From contig JAZNGH010000018.1 in assembly GCA_045576335.1 (NCBI GenBank), positions 1 through 44,203 on the forward strand: a stretch of DNA of 44,203 bases, read 5' to 3'. The notes under the pieces are model-generated. The model saw only the letters and a list, made by a program, of their open reading frames with translations. It did no database searches and was not told where the DNA came from. This document shows positions 39,192-44,203 of this stretch, piece by piece. Each line of letters opens with the position of its first letter. Positions within the stretch are counted from its first letter, which is position 1. The stretch comes from Scatosoma sp045576335. GTDB lineage: Bacteria > Bacillota > Clostridia > Christensenellales > Borkfalkiaceae. The translations under genes were made by a program, and so were the position numbers.

Positions 39192-40349
39192 ATGGAAAGA
39201 GCAGAAGCAATGCAAAGTTTTGAAAAAGCGTTCGGCGGCGTAGCGGAAGACCTCTTCACGGCGGCGGGCAGAATTAACTTAATCGGCGAGCACGTCGATT
39301 ATTGCGGCGGTAAGGTATTCCCTGCCGCGCTCAATCTTCGTTGTAACGTATACGCTCGTAAGCGTGCGGGAAACCGTATCCGTATGGCGTTTCGCGGCAT
39401 TGAGGGTATCGTGGAGCTGGATATTGATAAATTAAACGATTACCGCGACCTTAAAATCGGCAATTATCAGGCGGGCGTTGCGTATTTTCTGCAAGAAAAG
39501 GGCGTAAAAATAGTCGGTTGCGATTTATATTACGATTGCACCGTACCCTTTGGCAGCGGACTTTCCTCGTCGGCGGCAATCGAGGTCGCGACAGCGGTCA
39601 CGCTTTGCGAATACGCGGGCGTTGCGTATGATAAGGTCGAGCTTGCGTTGCTCTCCCAAAAGGCGGAAAACGAATACGCGGGCGTAAATTGCGGGATTAT
39701 GGACCAATTTGCTTCTGCAATGGGCAAAAAGGACCACGCGGTGCTGCTCAATTGCGCCACTTTGGAATACGAATACGTACCCCTGCAATTAGGGGAATAC
39801 TGTTTGGTGGTTGCAAACTGCAATAAGCCCCACAACCTCGTGGAGAGCAAATACAACGTTCGCCGTCAAGAGGTGGAAGCGGCGTTGAAAACCGTGCAGA
39901 CGGTGAAGCAAATCGAAAATTTGGCACAGCTCACCCCCGCGGATTTTGCCGAGGTTAAATATCTGCTTTCGGGCGTCGTCGCCAAGCGTGCGGAGCACGT
40001 CGTTATGGAGTGCGACCGCGTAAAAAAGGCGGTGGAGGCTTTGAAAGCGGGCGATTTGGGCGAGCTGGGCAGATTGCTCAACGAAAGCCATTACAGCTTA
40101 CGCGATTTATACGAGGTCACGGGCAAAGAGCTGGATACGCTTTCCGCGCTTGCGCGCAAGGAAACGGATTGCTTGGGTGCGCGTATGATAGGCGCGGGGT
40201 TTGGCGGCTGTATTATCGCCATCGTCAAGAAAACCGCGGTGGAGGGCTTTATCCGTCGCGTCGGTACGGCGTACGCGGACGCAATCGGGTATAAAGCAAG
40301 CTTTTACGAAACCTCTATTGAGGACGGAATTACGGTCACGCATTTTTAA
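39192..40349 (+). CDS. galK: galactokinase
   Basis: 385 residues, ATG 39192 with GAGGTG 8 bases upstream. It phosphorylates galactose at C1 with ATP, the entry to the Leloir pathway. GHMP-kinase motifs in order: AAGRINLIGEHVDYCGG (sugar-binding signature), VPFGSGLSSSAAIEVA (ATP loop), NCGIMDQFASAMGK with the catalytic Asp, and ARMIGAGFGGCIIAIV. No other Leloir genes are nearby, and the gene has its own promoter, so it serves galactose released by several pathways, perhaps including the GH4 enzyme. Confidence 0.95.
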   Translation: MERAEAMQSFEKAFGGVAEDLFTAAGRINLIGEHVDYCGGKVFPAALNLRCNVYARKRAGNRIRMAFRGIEGIVELDIDKLNDYRDLKIGNYQAGVAYFLQEKGVKIVGCDLYYDCTVPFGSGLSSSAAIEVATAVTLCEYAGVAYDKVELALLSQKAENEYAGVNCGIMDQFASAMGKKDHAVLLNCATLEYEYVPLQLGEYCLVVANCNKPHNLVESKYNVRRQEVEAALKTVQTVKQIENLAQLTPADFAEVKYLLSGVVAKRAEHVVMECDRVKKAVEALKAGDLGELGRLLNESHYSLRDLYEVTGKELDTLSALARKETDCLGARMIGAGFGGCIIAIVKKTAVEGFIRRVGTAYADAIGYKASFYETSIEDGITVTHF

Positions 40350-40355
40350 TAGGAT

Positions 40356-40414
40356 AGGGGCAGGTATTTGATGAGATACGCAAGGCACGACCTTGTCCCG
40401 CGTCGTAGCGTATC
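40356..40414 (+). other. structured segment downstream of galK
   Basis: GATACGC (40375-40381) pairs with GCGTATC (40408-40414), enclosing AAGG-CACGA-CCTT (40382-40394). It begins with GGGGCAGGTA, the ten bases that also start the terminator at 37718. No T-run follows, so it is not a complete terminator; it may be a small dispersed repeat or 3'-end RNA structure. Confidence 0.35.
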
Positions 40415-40448
40415 GAGGAAGTTAAACGGCTGGACGGAAAACAAGCGT

Positions 40449-40477
40449 AAAAAAATCGCCGACTATATTAGTCGGCG
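40449..40477 (-). terminator. terminator of the CCA-adding enzyme gene
   Basis: CGCCGACTA (40457-40465), 3-base loop, TAGTCGGCG (40469-40477); on the minus strand it is followed by a run of seven T. It may also work weakly on the plus strand. Confidence 0.82.
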
Positions 40478-40482
40478 AAATT

Positions 40483-41829
40483 TTATTTTATCGGGCAATA
40501 TTTCAACAACCGTTTTTCGTTGTTGTCCTTGGGGTTGACGGCGGCGTGTAAAAGCAACGCCTGTAAGGTGTCGGCGATTTTTTCGGGCGGAACGCCCGCC
40601 GCAAGCAGGGTCTTACCCGAAACGGCAAGCTCTTTTAATTGCAACGGCGCGCCCTCTTTTTGCATTTTATCAAGGATTTTGCGCCATTTTACGCAAGTGG
40701 GCGCGGGCGAAGTATCGTCGGCACAAGCGGAAAAATCCGCCTGCTTTAACAGCAATAAATCTTCCAAATATCCGTAATTTTTTACGAAAAACCGACGAAG
40801 CTTATTCTCGCCCGTTTGGCAGTTGAAATCGTACATGTGCATAGCCACCAGCTTCGCCGTTCTCTCCATCAGGCGTTTGGGAGCTTTCAGCCGACGGAGC
40901 ACTTCTTTCGTCAGCCGTTCTCCCTCTTCGGGGTGCGCGTACGAGTTCCCGTCGCGAAGCGCGCAAAGGGGCTTGCCGATATCGTGTAGAAGGGCGGCGA
41001 GGCGAACGCGCTTGTCTGCGTAGAGAGCCGCTCGAAGGGAATGGGTCAAAATATCGTATTTATGAAAATCGGGGCGTTGTGCCATACCCTTGCCCAAAGC
41101 CAGCTCGGGGAGTATTTTTTCAAGCACGCCCGTTTGCTCCAAAAGCAGCAAGCCTTGGTAATGCCCGTTTTTCACGCCGTATTTCTCGTCGGCGAAGAGA
41201 ATGGCTTGCAACTCGGCGAAAATGCGCTCGGGGGAGATGTCGGTAATGAGCGCGGCGTTTTGCTTTGCACCTAAAAGACAGTCCTCATCGGGAGTGAAGC
41301 CAAGGCACGCGGCTTGGCGGGCAAGGCGCATAAGCCGTAAACCGTCCTCGCCGAAAACCTTGCTTGCGGGGGCGACGGTCGTCAGGCGTTTTTCGGCTAT
41401 GGCGGGAATACCGCTTAAAGGGTCGATAAACGTTTGGTTTTTGATATCGTAATACACGGCGTTGACGGTGAAATCCCGACGGCGTGCGTCCAAGGAAATA
41501 TCGTCCGTAAAGGTGATATCCACGGGGCGGTGTACGCCGCGGATATATTTATCCGAACGGAAACAGCTGTATTCGTATTCTACGCCCTCGCTATCCTGCA
41601 ATTTGACCGTACCCGTGTTTTTATACACCGCGCGGACGAGAAAGTTGCAAGCCGTGGCGATTTCCACGAAGCGTTCGGCAGAGAGCGGCGCGCAAATATC
41701 CCAGTCGCGCTCGCCGCCTTTTGGCGTAAGCGCGGCAAGGTAGTCGCGGACGCTACCGCCCACTACGAATAGACTCGTGGGGCAAGCTTCGGCGAGCGCG
41801 AGTAGGTTTTTCGGCAAAATCGTACGCAT
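40483..41829 (-). CDS. cca: CCA tRNA nucleotidyltransferase / poly(A) polymerase family
   Basis: 448 residues. It adds or repairs the 3' CCA of tRNAs. The class II nucleotidyltransferase head shows LFVVGGSVRDYL and RDWDICAPL with the two catalytic Asp, then ARRRDFTVNAVYYD and a neck region GEDGLRLMRLARQAACLGF. A C-terminal HD-type domain (about 250-340, LAALLHDIGKPL, HMYDF) marks the longer Bacillota branch. The tRNA gene in this window already encodes its CCA, so a repair role would suffice for it. Single gene with its own terminator. Confidence 0.92.
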   Translation of the reverse strand: MRTILPKNLLALAEACPTSLFVVGGSVRDYLAALTPKGGERDWDICAPLSAERFVEIATACNFLVRAVYKNTGTVKLQDSEGVEYEYSCFRSDKYIRGVHRPVDITFTDDISLDARRRDFTVNAVYYDIKNQTFIDPLSGIPAIAEKRLTTVAPASKVFGEDGLRLMRLARQAACLGFTPDEDCLLGAKQNAALITDISPERIFAELQAILFADEKYGVKNGHYQGLLLLEQTGVLEKILPELALGKGMAQRPDFHKYDILTHSLRAALYADKRVRLAALLHDIGKPLCALRDGNSYAHPEEGERLTKEVLRRLKAPKRLMERTAKLVAMHMYDFNCQTGENKLRRFFVKNYGYLEDLLLLKQADFSACADDTSPAPTCVKWRKILDKMQKEGAPLQLKELAVSGKTLLAAGVPPEKIADTLQALLLHAAVNPKDNNEKRLLKYCPIK

Positions 41830-41896
41830 AAAAAGTCCTTTTTGAAAAATTTTTCGGATATTTCACATATAAAAGTATATCAAAATCGAAAATAAA

Positions 41897-41925
41897 TTGC
41901 AATTCTTCGAAAAGTGTTATATAAT
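41897..41925 (+). promoter_or_regulatory. promoter of the lipid kinase gene
   Basis: TTGCAA (41897-41902), 17-base spacer, TATAAT (41920-41925). Confidence 0.75.
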
Positions 41926-41969
41926 AGAAATATAAATTTTTTTGAAAAAACCCAAAAAAGGGGATACCA

Positions 41970-42854
41970 ATGATGAAAACCTATCACATTATATCCAATC
42001 CCGTGGCGGGAAAAAATAAATCCCTGAAAAATCTTTGTTTGATCGAAAGTGTTTTCAAGCAACGCGGATTGCAGTATAGAACGCATACCTCGGCGGGCGA
42101 ACGCGACGCGACCCGTATCGTGCGCGAGCTTACGAGCGCGGGAGAAAAGGAGATTATCGCGGTCGGCGGCGACGGGACTTTGCACGAGGTGCTCAACGGG
42201 ATTTACGACCCTACGGTTTGTAATTTGGGCTTAATCCCCTCGGGTACGGGCAATGATTTTGCAGAGCATCTCGGGCTGCCTATGCAGGCGGAGGACGCGC
42301 TTTCGCTCATTTTGGACGGCGAAGCCACGCCGACGGATTATCTGGAAGTGGGCGGCGTGCGCTGTATGAACGTCGCGGGAATCGGTATGGACGTGGACGT
42401 TCTCGAACGCTGTAAAAAGGGAAAATTGAAGGGAAAAATTAAATACCTTTTGAGCTTGGTGCAAAGCTTGTTTGCGTTCAAGGGCTATAAGGTGGATATC
42501 GAATGTGAGGGCGTGACGCAAACGCGCGACGTGCTGATTGCCGCGGCTTGCAACGGGAATCAGTTTGGCGGCGGTATCCAGATTTGCCCCGTGGCGGACT
42601 CCACCGACGGAAAACTCAACGCCGTAATTGTCGACTGTATCGGCGGGAAATTGAAGATTATCAAGGCGTTTTTGCAGCTGATGAAGGGCAAGATATTACA
42701 GTATCCCGCCGCGTCGCATTTCTTGTGCGATAGCCTGCGTTTCTTGCCCGAAAAGCCGTGCACGGTACAGCTTGACGGGGAACTTTATAAGGACTTGGAT
42801 TTTACCGTTACCTTGAAAAAAGGTTTGCGTTTTTATAGACCATGTACGCGTTGA
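41970..42854 (+). CDS. diacylglycerol kinase-family lipid kinase (DagK/YegS type)
   Basis: 294 residues; ATG 41970 (or 41973) follows AAAAGGGG. It phosphorylates diacylglycerol or a related lipid at the membrane face, returning it to phospholipid synthesis. Motifs: IISNPVAGKNKS, the nucleotide-binding VGGDGTLHEVLNG, GLIPSGTGNDFA, and FGGGIQICPVADSTDGKL. The C-terminal PCTVQLDGE strand is also typical. It is 21 bases upstream of the phosphatase gene and probably co-transcribed. Confidence 0.92.
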   Translation: MMKTYHIISNPVAGKNKSLKNLCLIESVFKQRGLQYRTHTSAGERDATRIVRELTSAGEKEIIAVGGDGTLHEVLNGIYDPTVCNLGLIPSGTGNDFAEHLGLPMQAEDALSLILDGEATPTDYLEVGGVRCMNVAGIGMDVDVLERCKKGKLKGKIKYLLSLVQSLFAFKGYKVDIECEGVTQTRDVLIAAACNGNQFGGGIQICPVADSTDGKLNAVIVDCIGGKLKIIKAFLQLMKGKILQYPAASHFLCDSLRFLPEKPCTVQLDGELYKDLDFTVTLKKGLRFYRPCTR

Positions 42855-42875
42855 ACGCTAAAAAGTGAGGAGAGT

Positions 42876-43961
42876 ATGACGCCGACGACGTATAAAAAAT
42901 TATTCGATAGAATGCCCGAGGGGGTGTTCGTGTTCGACGATAAATTCCGCGTGAAGTTTACCAACGCGGCGTTTCGGCGTTCCTTTTCGGAAACCGCAAA
43001 GAGAAAGGGTCTGCCCTCCGAGGTTTTCGCTTGCGGAGAACAGGGTAAATGCGGCGAGGGCGCGGCTTGCTCGTATTGCGCTTTTATGCGTACTATGCGC
43101 GCGGCGGTTACGGATAACGAGGAAAAAACGGAAACGGTGACGACGACGGTGCGTCGGCTCGGCCGAGCGGATAAAATTTCCGTGCGTATTCGCATTTTGC
43201 CCGTGGACGATAAAGGCAAGCTGTTTTTAGGTTTAACGGACGGCACGTATCAAACGGAAATGGAGCGCGAAATGCTCTCCGCACAGCGTATGCAGCAACG
43301 CTTGCTGCCGGCAGGAAAAAGCCTTTGCGGCGTGCCGTATGCGTATATGTATATCCCTTGTCACGGCGTGGGCGGCGATTTGCCTGACGTGTACGAGCTC
43401 GACGGTCAAATTTACGGCGTATTGTCCGACGTTTCGGGCAAGGGCATTTCGGCGGGTATGCTGTCGGCGTTCGTGAAGGCGGGCTTTGACAGAAAACAGC
43501 CCGACCTTGCCAAGGCTCTGTCGGCGTTGAATATGAAATTCAACGAGCTCAATCAAGATGAGAGGTCGTATATCACGGTGGCTGCCGTGCGCGTTGATAA
43601 AAAGGCGGGTAAGCTTCGGTATGCGGTGGCGGGGCATAATGCGCCCATTTTGCTCAAAAACGCGTTGGGTATCAACGAAATAGAATCGCCTGCACCGCCC
43701 ATTTCGAGCTGGATGCCCGATTTTGTGTACCGTGAAAACGAGCTGCCCGTAGAAAGCGGGGATATTCTTGCGTTGATTACGGACGGCGTGACGGAATGTA
43801 CGAACGCGAAGGGGGAGATATTCGGCGTGGAACGCGCTGAAAGCGTACTTTTGCAATCGCATTCGGCAGAGGATTTTATCGCAAAGCTCAAAACCGCGTT
43901 GGGCGTATTCAGCGGTGGAAAATTCACGGACGATATCACCGCCGTCGCATTTGATTTGTAA
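42876..43961 (+). CDS. PAS-like four-cysteine sensor with SpoIIE/PP2C phosphatase domain
   Basis: 361 residues, ATG after GAGGAG. Residues 5-100 are a PAS-like module (LFDRMPEGVFVFDDKFRVKF) with C53-x5-C59-x5-C65-x2-C68 in its middle, the spacing seen in cysteine-rich PAS sensors beside clostridial FeFe-hydrogenases and probably able to hold an Fe-S cluster. Residues about 130-360 are a SpoIIE-type PP2C serine phosphatase: AQRMQQRLLP, GVGGDLPDVYEL, VLSDVSGKGISAGML, ALITDGVTEC and FTDDITAV with the metal-binding Asp residues. It should dephosphorylate an anti-sigma-factor antagonist or similar target in answer to redox state. No hydrogenase or target gene is in the window. Confidence 0.85.
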   Translation: MTPTTYKKLFDRMPEGVFVFDDKFRVKFTNAAFRRSFSETAKRKGLPSEVFACGEQGKCGEGAACSYCAFMRTMRAAVTDNEEKTETVTTTVRRLGRADKISVRIRILPVDDKGKLFLGLTDGTYQTEMEREMLSAQRMQQRLLPAGKSLCGVPYAYMYIPCHGVGGDLPDVYELDGQIYGVLSDVSGKGISAGMLSAFVKAGFDRKQPDLAKALSALNMKFNELNQDERSYITVAAVRVDKKAGKLRYAVAGHNAPILLKNALGINEIESPAPPISSWMPDFVYRENELPVESGDILALITDGVTECTNAKGEIFGVERAESVLLQSHSAEDFIAKLKTALGVFSGGKFTDDITAVAFDL

Positions 43962-44014
43962 AAAAGGCATTATGGAATTTTTTTGAATATTTAGAAAAAA
44001 CGCCGTAAAAACAG

Positions 44015-44043
44015 TTGACAAAAGCAAAAAAAAATTCTATACT
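44015..44043 (+). promoter_or_regulatory. tRNA promoter
   Basis: TTGACA (44015-44020), 17-base A-rich spacer, TATACT (44038-44043). Confidence 0.85.
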
Positions 44044-44074
44044 ATATAAGCGTTTTGATGAGAAATGCGAAAAA

Positions 44075-44151
<77 letters not shown>

Positions 44152-44153
44152 GC

Positions 44154-44190
44154 AAAACCCACAGCGTTGTCGCTGTGGGTTTTTGCTTTT
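44154..44190 (+). terminator. terminator of the tRNA transcript
   Basis: AAAACCCACAGCG (44154-44166), loop TTGT, CGCTGTGGGTTTT (44171-44183) followed by more T: a perfect 13-bp stem. Confidence 0.9.
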
Positions 44191-44203
44191 TTGGTGCGCC
44201 GTG

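Overview
The window reads as a chromosome segment from an uncultured, probably gut-dwelling Bacillota (class Clostridia; Christensenellales/Borkfalkia-like is a guess). Supporting signs are strong Gram-positive Shine-Dalgarno sites, TTGACA/TATAAT promoters with 17-base spacers, LplB/LplC-type sugar transporters without a local ATPase, a SpoIIE-type phosphatase, and very long surface proteins. Two kinds of DNA alternate. The host genes are GC-richer and use GCG, AAC and GAC codons heavily. The accessory block (about 0.95-12.6 kb) is clearly AT-rich.

Layout. 1-732: the end of fucI. 0.95-5.3 kb: remains of an integrative element, with a DUF4143 fragment, an XRE-like regulator, a 14-residue leader ORF with three hairpins, a TnpV-like protein, a 40-residue peptide, a small basic protein, an excisionase and a tyrosine integrase. 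No relaxase or replication gene is visible. 5.4-12.1 kb: cargo, with a small RNA, an AlbA_2/Schlafen-type ATP-binding protein, an IS3-family insertion sequence, and a retron. The retron comprises a structured RNA, a 52-residue basic membrane peptide, an HTH protein, a reverse transcriptase carrying the retron NAXXH and VTG motifs, and an effector that joins SIR2, a deoxyribosyltransferase-like domain and a C-terminal HEPN-like region. 12.15-13.08 kb: no protein gene, but a 32-base perfect palindrome, a roughly 300-nt structured RNA with its own terminator, and a 277-bp MITE-like repeat with 20-bp perfect inverted ends.

13.1-31.1 kb is a glycan-use locus: a GH78-type enzyme, a divergent AraC regulator, then one long operon (16.0-31.1 kb) with a GH4 glycosidase, a cell-surface carbohydrate-binding protein, a lipoprotein glycosidase, two permeases, a sugar-binding lipoprotein, an oxidoreductase, a 1614-residue surface metallophosphoesterase and a 45-residue peptide. 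Together these would bind, trim, import and oxidise a complex, probably plant, glycan. 34.3-37.7 kb holds uxuA, an SDR mannonate oxidoreductase and uxaC, which turn hexuronates into 2-keto-3-deoxygluconate; fucI and galK fit the same diet. Between them (32.0-34.1 kb) a minus-strand set encodes a sigma factor, a secreted C39-like peptidase and a membrane protein. The rest is housekeeping: uppP, a cold-shock gene, galK, a CCA-adding enzyme, a lipid kinase, a PAS/SpoIIE phosphatase with four cysteines, and tRNA-Arg(ACG).

The most promising undescribed system is the retron at 8.66-12.13 kb. Its three-part effector, its small membrane peptide with a pairable ribosome site, and the adjoining 12.3-12.6 kb RNA are the parts I would check first.
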